Shown here piece after piece: positions 24,435-31,474 of a stretch of 64,000 nt of DNA (positions within the stretch are counted from its first letter, which is position 1; each line of letters starts with the position of its first letter). Made by a program: the position numbers and the translations under genes. The stretch lies in assembly GCA_019637095.1 (NCBI GenBank), contig JAHBWG010000007.1:1-64000 (forward strand), given 5' to 3'. This stretch comes from Sandaracinaceae bacterium. GTDB lineage: Bacteria > Myxococcota_A > Polyangia > Polyangiales > Sandaracinaceae. The notes beneath the pieces are model-generated. The model had not been told where the DNA came from. It was given only the letters and a program-made list of their open reading frames with translations, and did no database searches.

Positions 24435-25588
24435 AGCTCCGCCTCGAGGACCACACGATCTTCGTCACCCTCGCGGGGAGCCAGGCGCACGGGACCGCGC
24501 GCGAGGGCTCCGACGTCGACCTGCGGGGCGTCGCGGTCGCGCCGCTCGCGACGCGCCTGTCACTGTTCGGCGGGTTCGAGCAGCACGAGGGCCCGCTGCC
24601 CGAGGCGCTCGAGCGTCGGGTGCGGGGGCGCCTGACGGCCCACCCGACGGCGTCGCGGGGCCTCGGCGTCAAGACGGAGTGCGTCGTCTACGACGTCGCG
24701 AAGCTCGCGGCGCTGGCCGCGACGGCGAACCCGAACGCGCTCGAGATCTTGTTCGCCGACGAGCGCGACTGGGTGCTCGAGACGCCGGCGTGGCGGCGCC
24801 TCCACGCCGAGCGGCGCGTCTTCTTGACGAAGCAGGTCGCGCAGACGTTCCTCGGCTACGCGATGGCGCAGCTCCGGCGGATCCGGACGCACCGGGGCTG
24901 GCTCCTCACGCCGCCAGCGATGCGCCCTTCGCGTGAGGACTTCGGCCTGCCCGCCGACCGCGGCGCGCTCTCGCGCGACGATCTGAGCCGCGTCGAGCAG
25001 AGCGTGGCCGCGCGTCTGAAAGAGTACGGCACCGACGACCTCGAGATGCCCAAGGCGGCACGGCTCGCGGTGCGCGAGCGGATGATCGCGTTCCAGAGGG
25101 ACGCGCTGTCGGCCGAGGACGCGGACGACGAGGAGCTCGAGGCGCGCGTGCGCGCGGTCGCCACGGACGCCGCAGGCCTGCCGGCCGAGGTCGTCGCGAC
25201 GCTGAGCGCGGAGCGACGCTACCGCGCGGCGCGGAAGCGCTGGGACGCGTACGAAGCGTGGCGACGAGGCCGCAACCCGGCGCGGGCCGAGCTCGAGCGG
25301 CGCTTCGGCTACGACACGAAGCACGCGATGCACCTCGTACGGCTGATGCGGATGGGCATCGAGGCGCTCGAGCGCGGTGAGCTGCGCGTCCGGCGCGAGG
25401 ACGCCGAGGAGCTCGCGGCGATCCGAGACGGGGCGCTGAGCTTCGACGCGCTGCTCGAGGAAGCGGAGCGCTTGCGTGAGCGCATGGCGCGCGCGACGGA
25501 GGCGACGGCCCTCCCCGACCGGGTCGACGAGGCGCGCGTCGACGCGCTGGTCCTGTCGCTCACGACGGCCGGGGCGCTGCTGCGCTGA
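24431..25588 (+). CDS. DNA polymerase beta-like nucleotidyltransferase, second of pair
   Basis: A 385-residue protein from ATG 24431, coupled to the upstream paralogue. Its core motif, AGSQAHGTAREGSDVDLRGV (about residues 16-35), aligns with that of the partner, with the G-S and D-x-D residues kept. LTKQVAQTFLGYAMAQLRRI and YDTKHAMHLVRLMRMGIEAL form the conserved helical half. It is about 120 residues longer than its partner, mainly through an inserted charged helical region (about 170-270). Two adjacent, similar but unequal nucleotidyltransferases suggest a heteromeric enzyme or two activities on related RNA or protein substrates. No ligase or kinase of an RNA-repair cassette is adjacent. 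Confidence 0.85.
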   Translation: MKLRLEDHTIFVTLAGSQAHGTAREGSDVDLRGVAVAPLATRLSLFGGFEQHEGPLPEALERRVRGRLTAHPTASRGLGVKTECVVYDVAKLAALAATANPNALEILFADERDWVLETPAWRRLHAERRVFLTKQVAQTFLGYAMAQLRRIRTHRGWLLTPPAMRPSREDFGLPADRGALSRDDLSRVEQSVAARLKEYGTDDLEMPKAARLAVRERMIAFQRDALSAEDADDEELEARVRAVATDAAGLPAEVVATLSAERRYRAARKRWDAYEAWRRGRNPARAELERRFGYDTKHAMHLVRLMRMGIEALERGELRVRREDAEELAAIRDGALSFDALLEEAERLRERMARATEATALPDRVDEARVDALVLSLTTAGALLR

Positions 25589-25598
25589 TCGGCGCGCC

Positions 25599-25614
25599 CG
25601 GCCCCTCGGGGCCG
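25599..25614. terminator. GC hairpin after the nucleotidyltransferase pair
   Basis: CGGCCCC-TC-GGGGCCG begins 11 nt after the stop codon. A T-rich stretch (TCTTTTTCC) follows about 36 nt later rather than directly. It probably ends the operon transcript. Confidence 0.4.
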
Positions 25615-25682
25615 ATCGGATCCGTCCTGCGGCGTCGGGCTCTCGCTCTTTTTCCGATCACGCGGCGCAGGAGCGGCGACTC

Positions 25683-26351
25683 ATGGTCATGAAGCACTCG
25701 CTCGTCGCCTTCGCCTCTCTCCTCCTCGTCGCCTGCGCCACCGAGGTCGGGCCCGGCACCGTGGTCCAGTGTCCAGGCCCCGACTGCCCCTGCACCGGGG
25801 TCGCGTGCGTGTGCGGCGCCGGGCTGTCCTGCGCGCTGGGCTGCGCCGCGCTCGACGGCGCGCTCTGTCAGCTCGCGTGCCGGGACGGAAACACCTGCGA
25901 GACCGAGTGCGGCGCCGAGCGATGCGAGGTGGACTGCGCCGCCATGAGCACCTGCGACGTGATGGCGATGGGCGAGACGAACGTCGACTGCCGGAGCGGC
26001 TCGACCTGCCGCGTCACGACCACGGGGGACAACGCCAACCTCGACTGCGAGTCCGGCGCGGACTGCACCTTCGACGCCATGGGCGCGGACGCCGACGTCG
26101 ACTGCCGCGGCATGAGCCGCTGCACCGCGACGCTCGGGCGCGACGCAGACGCGCGCTGCGAGGCGGCCGAGTGCGACTTCACCGTCGCCGACGAAGGCGA
26201 CGTGGAGTGCGTCGAGGGCGCGACGTGCCGCGCGACCTGCGCGATGGACTGCACGATCGCGTGCCGCGACACCTCGACCTGCCAGATCCGGTGCGCGGGC
26301 GAGCCCGAGTTCCGCATGGTCGAGGGCTCCGAGGGCCGCTGCGGCGGCTGA
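25683..26351 (+). CDS. Cysteine-rich repeat lipoprotein
   Basis: A 222-residue protein with a lipobox (SLLLVACATE, Cys19) and about 32 cysteines. Short repeats of about 18-20 residues recur (VDCRSGSTCRVTTTGDNANL, LDCESGADCTFDAMGADADV, VDCRGMSRCTATLGRDADAR), each with two cysteines and a D-A/N turn. This regular spacing suggests a right-handed beta-helix-like or solenoid stack held by disulfides, on the outer surface. Exact function unknown; similar proteins are common in this group. AGGAG (25669-25673) supports ATG 25683 over ATG 25689. Confidence 0.75.
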   Translation: MVMKHSLVAFASLLLVACATEVGPGTVVQCPGPDCPCTGVACVCGAGLSCALGCAALDGALCQLACRDGNTCETECGAERCEVDCAAMSTCDVMAMGETNVDCRSGSTCRVTTTGDNANLDCESGADCTFDAMGADADVDCRGMSRCTATLGRDADARCEAAECDFTVADEGDVECVEGATCRATCAMDCTIACRDTSTCQIRCAGEPEFRMVEGSEGRCGG

Positions 26352-26403
26352 CGCGCGCGCGACCCGCGCTCCGAGCCCCGCCGACCAGCGACCCTCCGGA
26401 GGC

Positions 26404-27048
26404 TCACCCGTCCTCGAGCATGCTCGAGGCCTCGCGGCCCTCGCGGTCGCAGCGCTCGCGCCAGCGGCCGAGCCCGTGCGCGGGCTCGCCGTTGGCGACC
26501 GACGCGCAGCTCCCGAACGCATCGAGCGCGCGCTGCCAGAGCGGCCGCGCCGCGCTCTCCATCGCGGCGCGGTAGGCGCTCGCGCGCTCGGGGTCGTCGC
26601 GGAAGGTCTCCGGCGTCTCGAGCCCGCGCAGGTCCATCGCGAAGCGCGCGTACGCGAGGCCGAGCAGCGTGGAGGCGACCACGCTGTGATCGGGACGGCC
26701 CTGCCGCGCGCCCTCGAGCGCGCGCTGGGCGGCGGCGATGATCTCGGCGCGGCGGCGCATCCAGTCCGCGAGCGCGTCGTCGGCCCAGGTCTCGATCTCC
26801 CACGGCTCACCCGCCGGAGGGCGCGGCGCGCTCATGGTGAGCGCCTGCGTCGCGAGCGACCAGCCCTCGCGCAGCGCCGGGTCCTCGGGCGTCACGTCGA
26901 TCGGCAGGCGCGGGAGCTCGATCCCCGCGATGCGCGGGGGCGCCGCGCCCACCTCCTCGCTGACGTCGGGCGGCGGGGCGAGCGGCGGGCGGGTGCCGCA
27001 CGCGGACGCGGCGAGGGCCAGGGTGAGGGCGAGCGCGAGGCGGCGCAC
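26404..27048 (-). CDS. Lipoprotein, mostly helical, unknown function
   Basis: A 214-residue protein starting at GTG 27048, with a lipobox (LAASACGT, Cys17) and a Pro-rich linker. The mature part is helical with TPR-like segments (DDALADWMRRRAEIIAAAQR, VVASTLLGLAYARFAMDLRG, RAAMESAARPLWQRALDAFG), as in periplasmic lipoproteins that accompany multi-protein envelope machines. No family is certain. TATGGC (27055-27060 on its strand) ends 7 nt before the GTG, so the transcript is predicted to be leaderless. It is separated by 42 bp from the NtrC gene stop and faces the same way. Confidence 0.65.
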   Translation of the reverse strand: MRRLALALTLALAASACGTRPPLAPPPDVSEEVGAAPPRIAGIELPRLPIDVTPEDPALREGWSLATQALTMSAPRPPAGEPWEIETWADDALADWMRRRAEIIAAAQRALEGARQGRPDHSVVASTLLGLAYARFAMDLRGLETPETFRDDPERASAYRAAMESAARPLWQRALDAFGSCASVANGEPAHGLGRWRERCDREGREASSMLEDG

Positions 27049-27090
27049 GCGCGAGCCATAGCAGGGCGGCGCCCCGCGCGCGATCCGGCG

Positions 27091-28422
27091 TCAGGCGAGG
27101 CCGTGCCGGCGCATGAGGCGGTAGAGCGTGGTGCGCTCGACGCCGAGGCGGCGCGCGGCCTCGACGCGCTTGCCGCCGACCTCGTCGAGCACGCGGCGCA
27201 GGTGCTCGGCGGTGGCGAGATCGAGCAGCTCCGCGAGGCTCCGCGTCGCCGCGGGCTCGCGGGCCTCGCTCGCGTCCTCGGGCGCGACGTCGGCGAGCTC
27301 GATGCGATCGCCCCGCGCGAGGACGGCGCCGCGCTCGATCGCGTTCTCGAGCTCGCGCACGTTGCCGGGCCAGTCGTGCGCGAGGAGCCACGCCTCGAGC
27401 TCGGGCGAGAGGCCGGCGAGGTCGCGGCCCTCCTCGGCGACGATGCGCGCGAGGAAGGCGCGCGCGAGCGGCAGGATGTCCTCGCGGCGCTCGCGCAGCG
27501 GCGCGAGCGCGACGCGCACGACGTTCAGGCGGAAGAAGAGATCCTCGCGGAAGCGGCCGTCGCGCACGTCGGCCTCGAGGTCGCGGTGCGTCGCGGCGAC
27601 CAGGCGCACGTCGACGGGCCGCGGCGCGGTGCCGCCGACGGGCAGGACCTCGCGCTCCGCCAGGACGCGCAACAGCTTGGCCTGGAAGTCCCCCGAGACC
27701 TCGCCGATCTCGTCGAGGAGCAGGGTGCCGCCGTCGGCGCGCTCGAACACGCCCGGCTTGTCGGCGCGCGCGCCGGTGAACGCGCCGGCGACGTGGCCGA
27801 AGAGCTCGCTCTCGAGCAGCGTGTCGCTGAGCGCCTTGACGTTGAGCGCGACGAACGGCCCGTCGGCGCGCGCCGAGCCGTAGTGGATCGCGCGCGCGAT
27901 GACCTCCTTGCCCGTGCCGCTCTCGCCGGTGACGAGCACGGTCGAGCGGCTCGGCGCGACGCGGCGGGCGAGCGCGAGCGCGCCACGCATCGCGGCGCTC
28001 TGCGCGACGATGCGCTTGGCGCCGGGAGCCTTGAGGTACCGGTTCTCGCGGCGCAGCTCGCTGTGCTCGAGCGCGCGCGCGACGAGCGCGCGGAGCTCGG
28101 CGTTGTCGAACGGCTTCTCGACGTAGTCGTACGCCCCCTTCTTCATGGCCGCGATCGCCGTCTGGACGGTCGCGTGCGCGGTGAAGAGGATCACGGGCAA
28201 GCCCGGGAGCGTCTCGCGCGCGCGCTCGAGCACGGCGACTCCGTCCATGCCGGGCATCGTGAGGTCGGTGAGCAGCAGATCGACGGGCGCGGCCTCGAGC
28301 GCGCCGAGGAGCGCGCACGGCTCGGTGAACTCGGCGACGTCGTAGCCGGCGCGACGCAGCAGCATGGCGACGACCTCGACCATGCGCGGCTCGTCGTCGA
28401 GGACGGCGACGCGCGCGCTCAC
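27091..28422 (-). CDS. NtrC-family response regulator, sigma-54 activator
   Basis: A 443-residue protein. A receiver domain (about 4-118) has phospho-acceptor Asp53 ([13 protein letters not shown]) and the conserved Lys (YDYVEKPF). The AAA+ domain (about 135-375) has Walker [19 protein letters not shown] with the sigma-54 contact loop, and Walker [12 protein letters not shown] Fis-type HTH ([20 protein letters not shown]) ends the protein. It starts at GTG 28422, which overlaps the kinase stop (GTGA), so it is translated together with its sensor. The target genes are unknown; the kinase gene itself has a -24/-12-like element upstream. Confidence 0.95.
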   Translation of the reverse strand: MSARVAVLDDEPRMVEVVAMLLRRAGYDVAEFTEPCALLGALEAAPVDLLLTDLTMPGMDGVAVLERARETLPGLPVILFTAHATVQTAIAAMKKGAYDYVEKPFDNAELRALVARALEHSELRRENRYLKAPGAKRIVAQSAAMRGALALARRVAPSRSTVLVTGESGTGKEVIARAIHYGSARADGPFVALNVKALSDTLLESELFGHVAGAFTGARADKPGVFERADGGTLLLDEIGEVSGDFQAKLLRVLAEREVLPVGGTAPRPVDVRLVAATHRDLEADVRDGRFREDLFFRLNVVRVALAPLRERREDILPLARAFLARIVAEEGRDLAGLSPELEAWLLAHDWPGNVRELENAIERGAVLARGDRIELADVAPEDASEAREPAATRSLAELLDLATAEHLRRVLDEVGGKRVEAARRLGVERTTLYRLMRRHGLA

Positions 28423-29372
28423 GCGGCCTCCGCCGCGAAGGCGGGCCCGCCGACCGGAAGCGCGATGGAGAAGCACGCGCCGCGCCCCTCGGGGCCGAGG
28501 CCCGCGCCCGCGCGCACCTCGATCGCGCCGCCGTGCGCCTCGACGATGCGCGCCGCCATCGAGAGGCCGAGCCCGGTCCCCGCGTCGCGCGTGGTGAAGA
28601 ACGGCTCGAACACGCGCGCCTCGTCGCCGGGCGCGACGCCCGGGCCGTCGTCGGCGACGCACAGCTCGATGGCGTCGCCGCGTCGGGCGCCCTCGACGCG
28701 CGCGCGCGTCGCACCGGCCTCCGCCGCGTTGACGACGAGGCCGAAGAGGACCTGCGTGACGAGGTCCGGGTCGGCGAAGACGGAGATCCCCGGCTCGAGC
28801 GCGCGCTCGACGGCGATGGGGCGCGCCTCGGCGGCGAGCGTCGCCGCGCGGGCGACGACCGGCTCGAGCGCGGTGCGCGCGAGCGTCATGCGCGCCGGCT
28901 TCGCGAAGGCGAGCAGCGCGCCGATGAGGCCGTCGAGGCGGTCGATCTCGCCGGTGATGAGCTCGCACGCGCGGTGATCGTCGGTGCCCTCGGGCAACGA
29001 CTCTTGCACCATCGACGCGCTGGCGCGGATGACGCCGAGCGGGTTGCGCACCTCGTGGGCGATGCCCGCGGCGAGGCGGCCGAGCGCGGCGAGCTTCTCC
29101 GACGACAGGACGCGGGCGCGGCTCTGCTCGAGCTCGGCGAGCTGCGCGGCGATGCGCTCGGCGTCGCGCTTGGCGCGGCGGCGCGCGCGCCAGAGGCGCG
29201 AGCCCGCGAGGCCGAGCAGCGCGTAGCCGGCGACGAAGCCGAACAGCACCGCGCCGCCGAGCGGCTGCGCGGTGAGGACGGACAGGTCGACGCCCGCGAG
29301 CGCGAAGGTGGCGAGGTCGAAGACGGCGACGCCGACGCCGGCCGCGAGCCCGAGCACGTCCCAGCGGTGCAT
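28419..29372 (-). CDS. NtrB-type membrane sensor histidine kinase
   Basis: A 317-residue protein with two N-terminal membrane helices (about 5-27 and 38-58), a short coiled region, and a HisKA domain with phospho-accepting His106 in GIAHEVRNPLGV. The catalytic domain has the N box (VVNAAEAG), G1 (DDGPGVAP), F (FEPFFTTRDAG) and G2 (GTGLGLSMA) boxes, all intact. It has no PAS or periplasmic sensor, so the signal is likely sensed in the membrane or comes through a partner. The next gene, an NtrC-type regulator, overlaps by 4 nt. Confidence 0.93.
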   Translation of the reverse strand: MHRWDVLGLAAGVGVAVFDLATFALAGVDLSVLTAQPLGGAVLFGFVAGYALLGLAGSRLWRARRRAKRDAERIAAQLAELEQSRARVLSSEKLAALGRLAAGIAHEVRNPLGVIRASASMVQESLPEGTDDHRACELITGEIDRLDGLIGALLAFAKPARMTLARTALEPVVARAATLAAEARPIAVERALEPGISVFADPDLVTQVLFGLVVNAAEAGATRARVEGARRGDAIELCVADDGPGVAPGDEARVFEPFFTTRDAGTGLGLSMAARIVEAHGGAIEVRAGAGLGPEGRGACFSIALPVGGPAFAAEAA

Positions 29373-29384
29373 GCCGGATGATAA

Positions 29385-29400
29385 GGCAGCGCGCGTGCCG
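29385..29400 (-). promoter_or_regulatory. Possible sigma-54 promoter for the sensor-regulator operon
   Basis: On the minus strand CGGCACGCGCGCTGC matches the consensus except T1 and T12, with GG and GC at the right distance. The predicted start is about 29374, 2 nt before ATG 29372. A competing -10-like TTATCA overlaps the same place, so a sigma-70 family promoter is also possible. Confidence 0.35.
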
Positions 29401-29429
29401 CCGTCCCGCGCCGCTCGCGCGCGCCGCGG

Positions 29430-29452
29430 GCGTTGCGGGCGCGCAACGCCCG
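29430..29452. repeat. 23-bp palindromic element, copy 1
   Basis: GCGTTGC-GGGCGC-GCAACGC with CG appended. The same 23 bp, with one change, recurs at 30115-30137, on the other side of the membrane-protein gene. Here the pairing extends outward (GCGCGCC/GGCGCGC), making a long stem just after that gene's stop, so it may act as its terminator. Confidence 0.6.
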
Positions 29453-29467
29453 GCGCGCGAGCGCGCG

Positions 29468-29977
29468 TCACGTCTTCACGGTGAGCCCCGCGCTCGCGAG
29501 CCAGCGCAGGCACGGCGCGAGCTCTTCCTTCGTGCCCTTGCCGAGCCGCAGCGCGCGCCCGTCGGGGACCCGCGCGACCAGCCAATGGTGCAAGCCGAAG
29601 CCGCGGTGGAACGGGTCCCACGCGGTGCCGAAGCGGATCTGCGCGAGCGGCCAGCGCCCGACCTCGCGCCCGCCGCGCTCGTGCACGAGCTCCTCTCGGT
29701 CGAGGTCGACGACGAACGCGCCCATCGTCCGCCACCGGCGCCGGAGCAGGAACGCGAACCAGCCGGCCATCAGCGCGGACGGCAGCATCCCCGCGAGCGC
29801 CGAGGGACCCCGGGCGAACGCCAGCGCGCCCACCGCGAGGGCGCCGAGCGCGAAGACGACGAGCCCGAGCGCGATCAGCGCGCTGATGAAGCGCCCCGGG
29901 TAGCTCGCCCGCAGCCGCCGCGGCGACTCCACGGCGATCTCGCCGCCGAGGCTCGAGGAGATGATCCGCGCGTCCAC
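29468..29977 (-). CDS. Membrane protein with two TM helices
   Basis: A 169-residue protein starting at GTG 29977 (purine-rich AGAGGGGA upstream). Two hydrophobic helices (about 35-55 and 62-80, with GLVVFALGALAVGALAFARG) are followed by a cytoplasmic, beta-rich domain with TMGAFVVDLDREELVHERG and WFHRGFGLHHW-like aromatic content. The strand pattern resembles bacterial PH-like domains found in two-TM membrane proteins, but this is a weak match by eye. Function unknown. It is flanked on both sides by copies of a 23-bp palindrome. Confidence 0.6.
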   Translation of the reverse strand: MDARIISSSLGGEIAVESPRRLRASYPGRFISALIALGLVVFALGALAVGALAFARGPSALAGMLPSALMAGWFAFLLRRRWRTMGAFVVDLDREELVHERGGREVGRWPLAQIRFGTAWDPFHRGFGLHHWLVARVPDGRALRLGKGTKEELAPCLRWLASAGLTVKT

Positions 29978-30114
29978 CGTCTGCCGTCCCCTCTTCAGCG
30001 CGGCTCCGGGGACACCGCCTCGGACGTCGCGGGGCGGTCTCGGTAGGACGCGCGGGTCATGCGGCGAGGGTAGATCGCGCACCGGAGCGCCGCCCAGCGG
30101 GATGTACGCCGCGC

Positions 30115-30137
30115 GCGTTGCAGGCGCGCAACGCCCG
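30115..30137. repeat. 23-bp palindromic element, copy 2
   Basis: GCGTTGC-AGGCGC-GCAACGC with CG appended, differing by one base from copy 1 at 29430. It lies upstream of the minus-strand membrane-protein gene and 61 bp before the sigma-54 promoter at 30198. A half copy (GCGTTGC) follows at 30148. Confidence 0.6.
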
Positions 30138-30197
30138 CGCGGGGCGCGCGTTGCGCTCGCGCCGCGCTCCGGGCGAGGCCGCGCGCGTCGGCGCGCG

Positions 30198-30213
30198 TGG
30201 CACGGCCGCTGCG
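30198..30213 (+). promoter_or_regulatory. Sigma-54 (-24/-12) promoter
   Basis: TGGCACGGCCGCTGC is identical to the consensus apart from one T in the -12 box, with GG at 30199-30200 and GC at 30211-30212. The predicted start is about 30224, giving a 20-nt leader that contains AGGAGG (30230-30235) before ATG 30244. It is the best -24/-12 match in the window. Confidence 0.7.
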
Positions 30214-30243
30214 AAGAGCCCTCGCCCACAGGAGGAATCGCTC

Positions 30244-30570
30244 ATGAAGATGCTCGAGAAGATCGGTCTGGCCGTCGTGCTCCTCTCCTTCGTCGCGCTC
30301 ACCGCGTGGGCCGCCTACGCGGGCAGCAGCGCGGAGCAGCTCGAGGCGCTGTTCACCAACCCGTGGGGCATCCAGATCTCCGTCGACCTGTGCATCGCGG
30401 CGACGTTCGCGATCCGCTGGATGTGGCGCGACGCGAAGGAGCGCGGGATCGCGCCGCTCCCGTGGGCGCTCGCGGTGATCCCGACGGGCTCGCTCGCGCT
30501 GCTCGCGTACGCGGTGCGCCGCAGGTTCGCGCCGACGCCCGCCGCGCGCGCGCGGCTCGCGACGGCGTGA
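30244..30570 (+). CDS. Small membrane protein with sigma-54 promoter
   Basis: A 108-residue protein with three hydrophobic segments (about 6-26, 45-60 and 70-92) and a basic C-terminal tail. The segment TNPWGIQISVDLCIAATFAI followed by RWMWRDAKERG resembles the DUF2834-type pattern of small three-helix inner-membrane proteins (conserved N-P-W-x-x-x-x-x-D and W-x-W-x-D-A). Function unknown. It has a strong ribosome-binding site and the best -24/-12 promoter of the window, so it is probably made on demand, perhaps under stress or starvation. It converges closely (7 bp) on the next gene. Confidence 0.72.
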   Translation: MKMLEKIGLAVVLLSFVALTAWAAYAGSSAEQLEALFTNPWGIQISVDLCIAATFAIRWMWRDAKERGIAPLPWALAVIPTGSLALLAYAVRRRFAPTPAARARLATA

Positions 30571-30577
30571 TCGCGGC

Positions 30578-31459
30578 TCAGAACGAGACGCCGCCGAAGA
30601 GCTGCAGGCGGAAGGTGGCGCCGTTGGTGGTGCCGCCTTCGCGCAGGTTCAGCCCCGGCTCGGTGCACGACGTGGTGCACGCGGGGACGGCGTCGCGGAA
30701 GAGCGCGAGCCACCCGCCGGAGAGCTCGGCGCCGAGGATGATCGGCGTGTCGGAGATCCGCACGCGCACGCCGAGGCCGAGCTCGGCCCACATGCCCTCG
30801 GGCGTGTTCTGTTCGGGCAGCGGGTCGGCGAGCCCGAACAGGAACGCGTACGAGAAGGAGAAGCGCAGGGTCGGCGCGATCCAGCCGTTCGAGAGGCGCA
30901 GGTGCGCGTCGATCCCGAGCGCGCCGAGCGCGTAGGGCTCCGCGAAGGTGAAGCTCACGCGCGGACCGACGCTGAAGGGACCGATCCCGAGCCCGAGGCT
31001 CGCGCCGAAGCTGCCGCCGACGCTCCCGCCCTGCGTCGCGCGAACGACGTTGCGGCCACCGAACACCTCGAAGCCGTCGGCGCCGAGGCCGCCGAAGAGC
31101 AGCAGGTCGAGGCCGAAGCCGGTCCGGGCGGCGGGGTCCGCCGCCGACGTCTGCGCGAGGGTGAGCCGATCCGCCTCCTGCGCGGTGCCGCTCGCGGGCT
31201 CGGCGAGCGCCTCCTCGTCCTCTTCCTCGACGCCGCGCTGATCGGGCTCGTAGCCGGTCTCGCCGCCGGCCGCCTGATCGGCGCCGTCCTGCGGCGGTCG
31301 CTCCTGTGCCCCGCGCTGGTCCGGCTCGTAGCCGTCCTCGCGCTCGGTCGCCGCCTCGCGCTCCGTCGGGGCTTCGCCGTCGTCCGCCGCCTGCGCGCGC
31401 ACGACGGCCGGGGCGAGGAGCCCGACCCAGAGCCAGAGCGCGAGGAGGCGGCGGAACAT
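30578..31459 (-). CDS. Exported beta-barrel-like envelope protein with acidic linker
   Basis: A 293-residue protein. A signal peptide (residues 1-22, ending VVRAQA) is followed by an acidic linker of about 75 residues with a repeated octapeptide GYEPDQRG (twice) and Glu-rich runs. From about 110 to the end the glycine-rich alternating strands (FGLDLLLFGGLGADGFEVFG, LRFSFSYAFLFGLADP) and a C-terminal Phe (FGGVSF) point to an outer-membrane beta-barrel; a final Phe is typical of BAM-inserted proteins. It lies 15 bp downstream of the VIT/vWA gene on the same strand, so it may be co-transcribed with it. Confidence 0.68.
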   Translation of the reverse strand: MFRRLLALWLWVGLLAPAVVRAQAADDGEAPTEREAATEREDGYEPDQRGAQERPPQDGADQAAGGETGYEPDQRGVEEEDEEALAEPASGTAQEADRLTLAQTSAADPAARTGFGLDLLLFGGLGADGFEVFGGRNVVRATQGGSVGGSFGASLGLGIGPFSVGPRVSFTFAEPYALGALGIDAHLRLSNGWIAPTLRFSFSYAFLFGLADPLPEQNTPEGMWAELGLGVRVRISDTPIILGAELSGGWLALFRDAVPACTTSCTEPGLNLREGGTTNGATFRLQLFGGVSF

Positions 31460-31474
31460 CGGCGAGGGGATCGT

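Noticed and set aside
24196-25333. Minus-strand open frames opposite the nucleotidyltransferases
   Set aside because: Antisense shadows with biased Arg/Ser/Ala composition and no motifs.
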